Positions 1 through 6,641 of a stretch of 6,990 bases of DNA are shown here, in pieces. The notes below the pieces were generated by a model. It made no database searches. It worked only from the letters and a program-made list of their open reading frames with translations, and had not been told where the DNA came from. A program made the translations under genes and the position numbers. The DNA lies in the NCBI GenBank assembly GCA_025351065.1, contig JANXWQ010000088.1, forward strand, positions 1 to 6,990, given 5' to 3'. Origin of the DNA: Chthoniobacter sp. (lineage in GTDB: Bacteria; Verrucomicrobiota; Verrucomicrobiia; Chthoniobacterales; Chthoniobacteraceae). Within the stretch, counting starts at the first letter, position 1; each line of letters opens with the position of its first letter.

Positions 1-1968
1 GGGGTGAAGCAGCAGATCGAGAGCGATGTCGTGGAGCGCAGCGTGGACGGCAAGACGGCGAGCGAAACTTTTCGCGCCCTCCGCAAGCGGGTGAGCGCGA
101 TGGTCGAGCAGCAGTACCGCTGCTGGCGCGAGGAGCTGCTGCCGGCGCTCGCGGCCAATGAAATCCACCTGCTCGATTACGCGCATCTCGACGCCGCCGA
201 CCGCGCGTGGGTCGAGCATTACTACCGCGCCAATGTGCGGCCCGTGCTGACGCCGCTCGGCATTGATCCGTCGCACCCTTTTCCACAGCTCCTGAACAAG
301 TCGCTGAACATCGTCGTGCAGCTCGAGATCGAGCGGAATGGCGAGACCCAGCGCCGCCTCGCCGTGGTGCAGGTGCCGCGCGTTTTGCCGCGGCTCGTGC
401 GGCTGCCGCGCGAGGACGACCGGCGCGATTTCATCTACCTCGGCTACCTCATCGGCCACTATCTCGCGGACCTTTTTCCGGGGACAAAAATCCTCGGCTT
501 CTGGCATTTTCGCGTCACGCGCAACAGCGAGCTGTACCTCGACGAAACGGACGTGGGCAACCTGCTCAAGGCGGTGGAAATCGAGCTGCACAACCGGCGC
601 AAAGGCGCGGCGGTGCGCCTCGAAGTGGAGGACGCCTGCCCGGCCAAGATTTACCACTTTCTCCTCGAAACCCTCGAACTCGAAGCCGACGACCTCTACC
701 TCATCGACGGCCCGCTGAACCCCGTGCGGCTCATGGCGATTTACGAAGGCGACCACTCGCCGGAGCTGCGCGACAAACCGTTCAGCGCGCCCGCGCCGCC
801 CGCCTTCCGCGGCGAAGGCGATCTTTTCGCCGTCATCCGCCAGCGCGATGTGCTCGTGCATCACCCGTACGAAAGTTTCAGCGCCAGCGTGGTCGATTTC
901 CTCGAGCAAGCCGCGGCCGATCCCAACGTCCTCGCGATCAAGCAAACGCTCTACCGCACCGGCGGCGACCCGCGCATCGTCGGCGCGCTCATGGACGCGG
1001 TGCGCAACGGCAAGCAGGTCACCGCCGTCACCGAGCTAAAGGCGCGCTTTGACGAGGCGAATAACATCGCGTGGGCGCGGCGGCTGGAGGAGGCCGGCGT
1101 GCATGTCGTGTATGGCATCGTGAACTACAAAGTGCACAGCAAAGTCGCGCTCGTGGTGCGCCGCGACGACGACGGCCTGCGCCGCTACGTCCACCTCGGC
1201 ACCGGCAACTACAACCCGAGCACCGCGCGCCTTTACACCGACCTCTCGCTCTTCACCGCGCAGCCCGACTTCGGCGAGGACGCCACAAATTTTTTCAACC
1301 TGCTCACCGGCATCAGCCATTTTCAGGGGGCGAAAAAACTCATCATCTCGCCCTTCACCACGCACGAGACGATGCTGGGGCTCATCCGCCACGAGACCGC
1401 GAACGCGAAGGCGCAGAAGCCCGCGCGCATCATCGCGAAGATGAACTCGCTCGTGGACGACGACCTGATCAAGGCGCTCTACGCGGCCTCGCAGGCCGGG
1501 GTGAAAATCGACCTCATCATCCGCGGCATCTGCTGCCTGCGGCCGGGCGTCGAGGGAGTGAGCGAAAATATTTCCGTGCGCTCGATTGTCGGGCGCTTCC
1601 TCGAGCACGCGCGCATTTTCTATTTTGAAAACGACGGCAAGCCCAAGGTCTATGTCGGCAGCGCGGACTGGATGCCGCGGAATTTTTTCCGTCGCATCGA
1701 GGTCATCTTTCCCATCGAGGACGCGGCGCTGCGCGACCGCATCATCACGCAAATCCTCGCCGTCCAGCTCGCCGACAACTGCAAGGCCAGCCTCCTCGGC
1801 AACGACGGCGCCTACACGCGGCCCGTGCGGAAAAAGGACACGGATTTGCGGCACAGCCAGGTCGAGTTCATGGCGCTCGCGCTCGGCGAAAACAAAGCGC
1901 GCCGCGTCCACCGCCCGGTGAAGCGCGGCTTCCCGAAAATCCAACCCGCGCGCGGCCCGCGCACGTAG
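1..1968 (+). CDS. ppk1: Polyphosphate kinase 1, 5'-truncated by the window edge
   Basis: This enzyme reversibly transfers the ATP gamma-phosphate to growing inorganic polyphosphate through a phosphohistidine intermediate. The reading frame is open from base 1. A GTG at 4 is not the likely start, because the usual PPK1 N-terminal region (an Asn-Arg-Glu-Leu-Ser-Trp segment and a Ser-Asn-Leu-Asp-Glu-Phe segment) is missing; about 55-70 residues should lie upstream. Visible family blocks, in order, are VERSVDG, LTPLGIDPSHPFP, LIDGPLNPVRL, LAIKQTLYRTGGDP, ELKARFDEANN, YKVHSK, HLGTGNYNPSTARLYTDLSLF and SADWMPRNFFRR. The His codon of YKVHSK is at 1135-1137 and that of HLGTGN at 1192-1194. They are 19 residues apart, as are His435 and His454 of the E. 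coli enzyme, so the catalytic core looks intact. A short basic tail of about 30 residues ends the protein. The next gene follows on the same strand after 80 nt, with no clear functional link. Confidence 0.97.
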   Translation, partial: GVKQQIESDVVERSVDGKTASETFRALRKRVSAMVEQQYRCWREELLPALAANEIHLLDYAHLDAADRAWVEHYYRANVRPVLTPLGIDPSHPFPQLLNKSLNIVVQLEIERNGETQRRLAVVQVPRVLPRLVRLPREDDRRDFIYLGYLIGHYLADLFPGTKILGFWHFRVTRNSELYLDETDVGNLLKAVEIELHNRRKGAAVRLEVEDACPAKIYHFLLETLELEADDLYLIDGPLNPVRLMAIYEGDHSPELRDKPFSAPAPPAFRGEGDLFAVIRQRDVLVHHPYESFSASVVDFLEQAAADPNVLAIKQTLYRTGGDPRIVGALMDAVRNGKQVTAVTELKARFDEANNIAWARRLEEAGVHVVYGIVNYKVHSKVALVVRRDDDGLRRYVHLGTGNYNPSTARLYTDLSLFTAQPDFGEDATNFFNLLTGISHFQGAKKLIISPFTTHETMLGLIRHETANAKAQKPARIIAKMNSLVDDDLIKALYAASQAGVKIDLIIRGICCLRPGVEGVSENISVRSIVGRFLEHARIFYFENDGKPKVYVGSADWMPRNFFRRIEVIFPIEDAALRDRIITQILAVQLADNCKASLLGNDGAYTRPVRKKDTDLRHSQVEFMALALGENKARRVHRPVKRGFPKIQPARGPRT

Positions 1969-2048
1969 CCGCGTGGACGGAAAATCCCGCGCCACTGCTT
2001 GCTAACGAAACCGCCCGCTGGCAGGTCATATCCCCACATCCAACGCCC

Positions 2049-3353
2049 ATGCGCCTCACCTGCCTCCTCCTCGCCGCTCTCACCCTCACCGCCCGCGCCG
2101 ACAATTGGCCGCAGTGGCGCGGCCCGCTTTTCAACGGCTCCTCGTCCGAAAAAAACCTCCCCGAAACCTGGACGAAAGAAACCGTGCAATGGACCGCCCC
2201 GCTCCCCGGCCCGAGCGGCGCCACGCCCGCCGTCTGGGGCGACCACATTTTCATCTCCTCACCAGACGCGCAAAAAAACCTCCTGCTCCTCGCGCTCGAC
2301 CGCCGGGACGGCAAGGTGCGCTGGCAAAAGCAAATCGCCACCGGCGACCTCACTGTGGGCCGCGGCAACATGGCCTCGCCCTCGCCCGTCACCGATGGAA
2401 AAAGCGTCTTCGTCCTCTACGGCACCGGCGACCTCGCGGCGCTCGATTTCGACGGCAACATCCAATGGCAGCGCAACCTCGGCGCGGACTACGGGCGCTT
2501 CGCCATCATGTGGCTCTACGGCTCCAGCCCGCTGCTTTTCGACGGCAAACTTTACGTCCAGGTGCTCCAGCGCAATCCCGTGCCGAACAATTACCCCGCG
2601 CTCGCCGGTGGCGATCCCGCGCGCGAGAGCTACCTACTCGCGCTCGACCCCGCGACCGGCAAAACGCTGTGGAAAACCGCGCGCCCGAGCGACGCGAAAA
2701 TGGAATCCTCCGAGAGCTACGCCACGCCCACGCCCGCCATCGGCGCGGATGGCAAAGCGCAACTCCTCCTCGTCGGCGGCAACTGCCTCACCGGTCACGA
2801 CCCCGCCACTGGCGCGGAACTTTGGCGCGGCTACGGCCTGAATCCGAAGGACGGCGAATGGATGCGCATCGTCGCCTCGCCGGTCAGCGCCGCCGGCCTC
2901 GCCATCGCCTGCGGGCCGAAAAAAGAACCGATGCTCGCCTTTCGCACCGACGGCAAAGGCGACGTGACCACCACCGGCCTCGCGTGGAAAAACGAGGAGC
3001 GCAAAACGCCCGACGTCTGCACCCCGGCCTTCGACGGCCAGCACCTCTACGTCGTCGATGGCGACGGCCACACCCTCACCGCTTACGATCCGAAAACCGG
3101 CGAGAAAAAATGGACCGGCGAGCTGTCCGACCGCACCGTCATCCGCAGCAGCCCGACCGTGGCCGACGGCAAAATCTACATCGTGAACGAAAAGGGCACC
3201 GTCATGGTCTGCGCCGCGGGCGATGAATTCAAACTCCTCGCGACCATCCCGATGGGCGACCCCGAAGGCACCCGCGCCAGCGTCGTCGTAAGCAGCGGCC
3301 AGCTTTTCCTGCGGACGACGCAGGCGCTGTACTGCGTCGGTGCGGGGAAATAG
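2049..3353 (+). CDS. Secreted PQQ-type (BamB-like) beta-propeller repeat protein
   Basis: This is a 434-residue predicted exported protein. It has a short basic start, a hydrophobic stretch (residues 5-14) and an Ala-Arg-Ala site at 15-17, which suggests signal peptidase I cleavage before Asp18. The mature protein opens with NWPQWRGP (19-26), a hallmark I associate with planctomycete and verrucomicrobial propeller proteins. Blade-type repeats ending in Gly-x-x-x-Trp occur at about 81-92 (LALDRRDGKVRW), 131-140, 197-208 (LALDPATGKTLW), 249-259 (GHDPATGAELW) and 344-355 (TAYDPKTGEKKW). More degenerate blades fill the rest. The fold resembles BamB and PQQ-dependent dehydrogenases. I see no fused haem domain and no sign that it is an enzyme, so a binding or scaffold role outside the cytoplasm is an inference. 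The ATG at 2049 is chosen because it directly precedes the signal peptide; no good Shine-Dalgarno sequence is visible. It lies downstream of ppk1 on the same strand and is convergent with the lipoprotein gene. Confidence 0.87.
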   Translation: MRLTCLLLAALTLTARADNWPQWRGPLFNGSSSEKNLPETWTKETVQWTAPLPGPSGATPAVWGDHIFISSPDAQKNLLLLALDRRDGKVRWQKQIATGDLTVGRGNMASPSPVTDGKSVFVLYGTGDLAALDFDGNIQWQRNLGADYGRFAIMWLYGSSPLLFDGKLYVQVLQRNPVPNNYPALAGGDPARESYLLALDPATGKTLWKTARPSDAKMESSESYATPTPAIGADGKAQLLLVGGNCLTGHDPATGAELWRGYGLNPKDGEWMRIVASPVSAAGLAIACGPKKEPMLAFRTDGKGDVTTTGLAWKNEERKTPDVCTPAFDGQHLYVVDGDGHTLTAYDPKTGEKKWTGELSDRTVIRSSPTVADGKIYIVNEKGTVMVCAAGDEFKLLATIPMGDPEGTRASVVVSSGQLFLRTTQALYCVGAGK

Positions 3354-3483
3354 GAAACCCGGCGTGGGATGAAAAATAAAGTGTTGGGGATGAGTAGGTA
3401 CATCGACGATGGCCTCGTCATCTACCTTCGGCACCAAGACGACTTCGGCTAGCAATCTTCAAGCTTCGTTTCCGTGCCCGCCG
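3354..3483. other. Intergenic gap between convergent genes
   Basis: These 130 nt separate the stop of the propeller gene from the stop of the minus-strand lipoprotein gene. The first half is more AT-rich than the flanking genes. The gap holds an imperfect hairpin at 3396-3427 but no T-tract, so no classical intrinsic terminator is visible for either gene. A 27-codon ORF (3369-3452, plus strand) is in the same frame as the propeller gene; I consider it unproven. Confidence 0.6.
3396..3427. repeat. Imperfect inverted repeat (hairpin), possible bidirectional transcript end
   Basis: Arms AGGTA (3396-3400) and TACCT (3423-3427) pair. After a C/C mismatch, AT pairs with AT. After one bulged C, GACGA (3405-3409) pairs with TCGTC (3415-3419), leaving a five-base loop TGGCC. 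That gives 12 pairs in all. Its position between two convergent stops would suit a shared transcript end, but no T-run follows on either strand, so terminator function is only a guess. Confidence 0.4.
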
Positions 3484-3912
3484 CTATTGCTCGCCATCGC
3501 CGACGACTACGCGGGTCGCGCGGTTGCCTTGGAAGTACACCGTCGTCCGTTCCTGACCGGTCGTCGCCGAGCCGGCGTCCGGCAGGCCGCGGGGTGTTTC
3601 GTCGCGGCGTCCGGTGCCGGCTTCATCCGCGGGTTGCGCGAGGCCGGGGCCGAAGCCGAGCACCTTCGTCCGCAGCCAGACCCACACATCCTCGCCGCCG
3701 ATTTTCGTGAACTGATCTGGGTCGCGGCCCATCACCAGCCTCACCTGTTCGCGGGTCAGCCCGGCTACGGCATCGCCATTCTTGAGCCGGCCTGCGGCCA
3801 TGACTTTGCGCTGCTCGGCGGAAAGCTCGGGGTGCTGCTGCACGTACGACTGTCCGGGATTCGCGCAGCCTGCGAGCAGCGCGAGCGGGAGGAGAAAAAA
3901 CGGGCGTTTCAT
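3484..3912 (-). CDS. Small lipoprotein with BamE/SmpA-like motif
   Basis: This is a 142-residue predicted lipoprotein. Met-Lys-Arg is followed by a hydrophobic stretch and the lipobox Leu13-Ala14-Gly15-Cys16, so lipidation at Cys16 is expected. Ala17 follows the cysteine, so there is no Asp+2 inner-membrane retention signal by the E. coli rule. Residues about 49-62 (AVAGLTREQVRLVMG) match the Gly-x-Thr-x-x-Gln-Val-x-x-x-x-Gly pattern of BamE/SmpA-type small lipoproteins. A Trp-rich strand (DVWVWLR, 75-81) and a C-terminal strand (TTVYFQGNRATRVVV) follow, as in that fold. Between them lies a Gly/Pro/charged linker of about 35 residues that looks disordered. The ATG at 3912 is preferred over an upstream in-frame start at 4029, which would put 39 non-hydrophobic residues before the signal peptide and overlap the preceding gene. 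The start lies 7 nt after that gene's stop, implying cotranscription and probably translational coupling. Membership in the BAM complex is not shown. Confidence 0.82.
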   Translation of the reverse strand: MKRPFFLLPLALLAGCANPGQSYVQQHPELSAEQRKVMAAGRLKNGDAVAGLTREQVRLVMGRDPDQFTKIGGEDVWVWLRTKVLGFGPGLAQPADEAGTGRRDETPRGLPDAGSATTGQERTTVYFQGNRATRVVVGDGEQ

Positions 3913-3919
3913 CCGTCGG

Positions 3920-5035
3920 CTAAACTGCGCCGACAGCCTCGGGAGCGCGCATTTTTTCCAGCCACTCGCGATGCAGCTTCGGCGAAATTTCGCTCGGCTT
4001 GATCTCGCTGCGGCCGCCCCAAAAAACATTCGTGTAGCTCACTGGCATGCCGGTGGCGGCGAGGTGCGTGTCGATGGCCGCCTTGTGCGCGAAGACGCGG
4101 TCCTTTTCCGTGCCGTGGCAGACGGCCATGATGTTGACGTGGTTGAACTCCGGCCCGCCCTCCCGCCAGTAGCAGTGCGTGAGGATCGGGTGCCGGCCCA
4201 CTTCGCCGCCCGCCTCCACCTCGCGGCCTGCCGGGACGCGCCAGTGGAAAAGCGCGTTGAACCGCGTGACGCGCACGCCGGTCTGACTCGGTTTGACGTG
4301 TTCGAGAAAAGTGGAAAAGCGCCCGATGACCTGGCGCGCGTTGAGGTCTTCGGCGACGCGGCAAAACGTTTCGAGATCGACGCCCGCCTCGGCGGCGCGC
4401 GCGGCCCACAGGCCGGGGCGGATTTCGTCGAGCGTCAGCTCGCGCTTGAGCGCGAGGAGGACTTCCCATTCGAGATCGTTGAGCTGGACGACGCCGACTT
4501 TGATCATCTTCGCGAGTTCGTCCGACTTGTCGCCGGGCTCGATGGTTTTCCGCCGCACATGCCCGACACCGAGGGCGAAGATTCCTTTGGCCGGCATGAG
4601 TTTGAAATGCGTCGCGCCGGTATGCCGCATGAGCACTTCGCAATGCCCGGCCATCGACTGGCCGACGGGCACTTTCAAAGTCGTCCACAGCCGGTACTCG
4701 CTGCCCGTCGTCGCCGTGTCCGTCGAGCGCACGACGACGTGGCCGCTGAACGGATCCTTTTGAAACATGAAATCGAAAGCGCTGTTCAGCTTCTCCTCGC
4801 TCACCTTCCACGCGACGAGTGCGCCCTCGGCGAGATTGCTCGCCACGAGCGTCTGCCGCACCCGGCGAATGGTGCCCGCGGCGAGCATCGCGCGGATGCG
4901 CTCCAGCACGGTCTCCAGCGGCACCCCACTGCGCGCGGCGATCTCGCCAAACGGCTCGCGGACGAAGCCCTGAATCTTGTCCTCGGAAACGGCGAGGATT
5001 TGCGTGTTGAGCGGGTCGGTGTGTTCGATGGACAT
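3920..5035 (-). CDS. Tandem Lrp/AsnC-type protein, siroheme decarboxylase (AhbA/AhbB, NirDLGH)-like
   Basis: This 371-residue protein is built from two similar halves. Half one has a winged-helix-like region (about 28-64: FGEIAARSGVPLETVLERIR, then AAGTIRRVRQ), a strand ending in VAWKVSEE, and HVVVRSTD at 99-106. Half two has a more diverged helical region (about 186-240: LNDLEWEVLLALKR, then NARQVIGRFSTF), FHWRVP at 263-268, THCYWR at 286-291 and NIMAVCHG at 301-308. The His-x-Tyr-x-Arg block followed by a hydrophobic strand and His-Gly resembles siroheme decarboxylases, which convert siroheme to didecarboxysiroheme in the alternative haem and haem d1 pathways. Half one keeps His99 and Arg103 but lacks the Tyr, much as AhbA differs from AhbB. 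Such proteins are often labelled AsnC regulators. No other haem gene is in view, so substrate and regulatory role remain open. The ATG at 5035 is chosen; an in-frame ATG at 5053 would add six residues, and neither has a strong ribosome binding site. It is the first gene of a pair with the lipoprotein. Confidence 0.83.
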   Translation of the reverse strand: MSIEHTDPLNTQILAVSEDKIQGFVREPFGEIAARSGVPLETVLERIRAMLAAGTIRRVRQTLVASNLAEGALVAWKVSEEKLNSAFDFMFQKDPFSGHVVVRSTDTATTGSEYRLWTTLKVPVGQSMAGHCEVLMRHTGATHFKLMPAKGIFALGVGHVRRKTIEPGDKSDELAKMIKVGVVQLNDLEWEVLLALKRELTLDEIRPGLWAARAAEAGVDLETFCRVAEDLNARQVIGRFSTFLEHVKPSQTGVRVTRFNALFHWRVPAGREVEAGGEVGRHPILTHCYWREGGPEFNHVNIMAVCHGTEKDRVFAHKAAIDTHLAATGMPVSYTNVFWGGRSEIKPSEISPKLHREWLEKMRAPEAVGAV

Positions 5036-5067
5036 GGGAAAAGCGTCCGGCATTAAAGCGGGAATAC

Positions 5068-5095
5068 CGCCCCGCGCCACCCACGAATTGGGGCG
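5068..5095. repeat. Inverted repeat in the leader of the AhbA/B-like gene
   Basis: CGCCCC (5068-5073) and GGGGCG (5090-5095) form a perfect six-base-pair stem with a 16-nt loop. It sits in the probable 5' leader of the minus-strand gene, one base from a second hairpin. In DNA this GC-rich, a six-base match can arise by chance. Confidence 0.35.
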
Positions 5096-5096
5096 T

Positions 5097-5114
5097 CGGG
5101 AGCCGTTGCTCCCG
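5097..5114. repeat. Perfect 7-bp hairpin with tetraloop
   Basis: CGGGAGC (5097-5103) and GCTCCCG (5108-5114) are exact reverse complements separated by the four-base loop CGTT (AACG on the other strand). A flanking T/G wobble can extend the stem. It lies 62-79 nt upstream of the minus-strand gene. No T-run follows on either strand, so a leader structure or protein-binding site is more likely than an intrinsic terminator. Confidence 0.5.
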
Positions 5115-5227
5115 GAAAGAGTTTGGCAAAGCGAAAGCGTGCGGCATGTTCGCGGCCAAAACGAGCGCATGAATCTCGCCGCGATCGAAAGTCATCTTCG
5201 TGGAAAAACTGGCGGGCCGACCGCGCC

Positions 5228-6640
5228 ATGACGTCGCTCGCCGAGGAACGCGCCGAGCAGCAGCGCTGGAAATTGCGCCCTCAATTCGCGGGCCTGGATG
5301 TTTTCGATCGCCTGGTGGAGAACGAATTCCTGCCCCCGGAGCAAGGCGACGACCAGGAAGCCCGCGCGCTGCGGGCCGTCGTGCAGTATGCCGTCGCGCA
5401 GGTGCCGTACTACCGCGGGCTCTTTGCGCGTCTCGGCCTGAGCGCGCACGATATTCGCGACCGGCGCGACCTTTCACGGCTGCCGCTTTTGACCCGGCAA
5501 CAACTCCGCGAGGAGTTCGAGCATCTGAAGGCTGAAGGGTTTCCGTCCGACTCGGTATTCGGCATCACCCGGTCATCCGGCTCGACCGGGCATCCCACGC
5601 GGGTCGTCTGTTCGGTCGCGAGCAATCGCATGTTCAGCTACCTGACCCAGCGGCACGCCCGCTGGTACCGGCGCGAGCCCGGCCGCACCCTCGGCGGTCT
5701 CCGGCTCGCGGAAAATCTTCCGCAGGTTCAGCCGGGCCGCTTTCTCGCCGCCGGCGAGACGCTGCGGAGAGCGGCGTGGCCTTACGTCGGCACTTTTTTT
5801 GAAACCGGCCCCAGCCTGTATTTCGACATCACCAATCCGGTCGAGGCGCAACTCGAATGGCTGCGGCGCGAACGTCCCGACTATCTGCTCACCCGTTCGC
5901 ACTCCCTGGTGCATCTCGCTCTCGCTGCCGAAGGTGACCGTCCGAGTGAGAGTCTGCGGGCGATGACGGCGATCTCGGAGTTACTGACACCGTCCACGCG
6001 CCGCTACCTCGAAGCGGCTTTTGGTGCGCCGGTGCAGCAGGGTTACGGCCTGAACGAAATTGGCCTTGTTGCCGGGCGTTGCCAGGAGGGCCGCTACCAT
6101 GTGCATCGCGAGCACTGCATCGTCGAGATCGTGGACGAAGCGGGTCGGCCCGTGCCGGCGGGCCAGTCGGGACGCCTCCTGGTCACCGGGCTGCAAAACG
6201 CCGCCATGCCCCTTCTGCGCTACGACAGCGACGACCTCGTGACGGCGGCGGACGGGCCGTGTCCGTGTGGCCGGACGCTGCCGTCTTTCGGTGAAATCCA
6301 CGGACGGTTCAGCCGCCTCGCGGTGCTGCCGCCGGGCACGCTGGATCGCGTGGAGGCGTTGCGCACGACGTTGCAGCAGATGCCGGCGGCGCTGGTGCGC
6401 CGTCTCCGTCGCTATCAGATTCATCAGCTCAGGGACGAGAGCTTCGAGCTTCGGCTGGTCGCGGCGGCGGCCATGCCGCCGGCATTCCGAGAGCGCATCG
6501 AGAGTGCGTGGCGGGCGACGGCAGGCCCGCCATTGGTGGTTCGCGAGGTGGCCGAAATCGCGCTCTACACGCACATCGACAAATTTGACGACTTCGTTTC
6601 GGAGTTTGCCGCCCAGAGCCGCCCGCAGGCACCGCCCTGA
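5228..6640 (+). CDS. PaaK/CapK-family adenylate-forming ligase (phenylacetate-CoA ligase-like)
   Basis: This 470-residue member of the ANL adenylating superfamily should activate a carboxylate as an acyl-AMP and probably pass it to CoA or another acceptor. Family marks are VPYYRGLF at 59-66, DLSRLPLLTR at 81-90, the phosphate-binding loop RSSGSTGHPT at 115-124, the adenine-site motif GYGLNEIG at 272-279, YDSDDL at 332-337 (in place of Tyr-Arg-Thr-Gly-Asp-Leu), and CPCGR at 345-349 followed by IHGR at 357-360, typical of the PaaK/CapK branch. Lys452 near the C-terminus (IDKFDDF) is a candidate for the catalytic lysine. The protein has only three lysines in total. The ATG at 5228 is chosen because the in-frame upstream extension to 5123 is lysine-rich and unlike the rest; a weak GGCGGG lies 11 nt before it. 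The substrate is unknown: no phenylacetate or capsule genes are adjacent. It is divergent from the AhbA/B-like gene. Confidence 0.86.
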   Translation: MTSLAEERAEQQRWKLRPQFAGLDVFDRLVENEFLPPEQGDDQEARALRAVVQYAVAQVPYYRGLFARLGLSAHDIRDRRDLSRLPLLTRQQLREEFEHLKAEGFPSDSVFGITRSSGSTGHPTRVVCSVASNRMFSYLTQRHARWYRREPGRTLGGLRLAENLPQVQPGRFLAAGETLRRAAWPYVGTFFETGPSLYFDITNPVEAQLEWLRRERPDYLLTRSHSLVHLALAAEGDRPSESLRAMTAISELLTPSTRRYLEAAFGAPVQQGYGLNEIGLVAGRCQEGRYHVHREHCIVEIVDEAGRPVPAGQSGRLLVTGLQNAAMPLLRYDSDDLVTAADGPCPCGRTLPSFGEIHGRFSRLAVLPPGTLDRVEALRTTLQQMPAALVRRLRRYQIHQLRDESFELRLVAAAAMPPAFRERIESAWRATAGPPLVVREVAEIALYTHIDKFDDFVSEFAAQSRPQAPP

Positions 6641-6641
6641 T

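Larger units (their letters stand above)
5036..5227. promoter_or_regulatory. Divergent intergenic region with structured leader
   Basis: These 192 nt separate the divergent starts of the AhbA/B-like gene (minus) and the PaaK/CapK-like gene (plus), so promoters for both should lie here. Two inverted repeats occupy 5068-5114, about 33-79 nt upstream of the minus-strand start. I could not identify a convincing sigma-70 promoter on either strand. A TTGGCA at 5123-5128 with CATGTT 16 nt later is too weak to call. Confidence 0.5.

Noticed and set aside
1947..1961. GC-rich dyad at the end of ppk1
   Set aside because: It lies within coding sequence rich in CG repeats and has no following T-run, so it is not a terminator.
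1036..1995. 319-codon open frame antisense to ppk1
   Set aside because: It lies opposite the conserved catalytic core of ppk1, has an Arg/Ala/Val/Asp-rich composition typical of GC-rich shadow frames, and shows no recognisable motif.
1999..2031. Possible promoter before the propeller gene (TTGCTA then TCATAT)
   Set aside because: The spacer would be 21 nt and both boxes are weak, so it is not a supportable sigma-70 promoter.
2105..3226. 373-codon plus-strand frame inside the propeller gene
   Set aside because: It is dominated by Arg, Ala and Pro with no motif, while the overlapping frame has a signal peptide and clear propeller repeats.
3782..5056. 424-codon plus-strand frame opposite the AhbA/B-like gene
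   Set aside because: The minus strand carries recognisable family motifs over the whole length; the plus-strand product is low-complexity and matches nothing I recognise.
4977..5231. 84-codon plus-strand ORF across the divergent region
   Set aside because: It begins inside the minus-strand gene, overlaps the ligase start by four bases, and shows no recognisable features.
3909..5477. 522-codon minus-strand frame overlapping the AhbA/B-like and ligase genes
   Set aside because: It is extremely Arg-rich, runs through the intergenic region and into the ligase 5' end, and is a frame shadow of GC-rich coding DNA.
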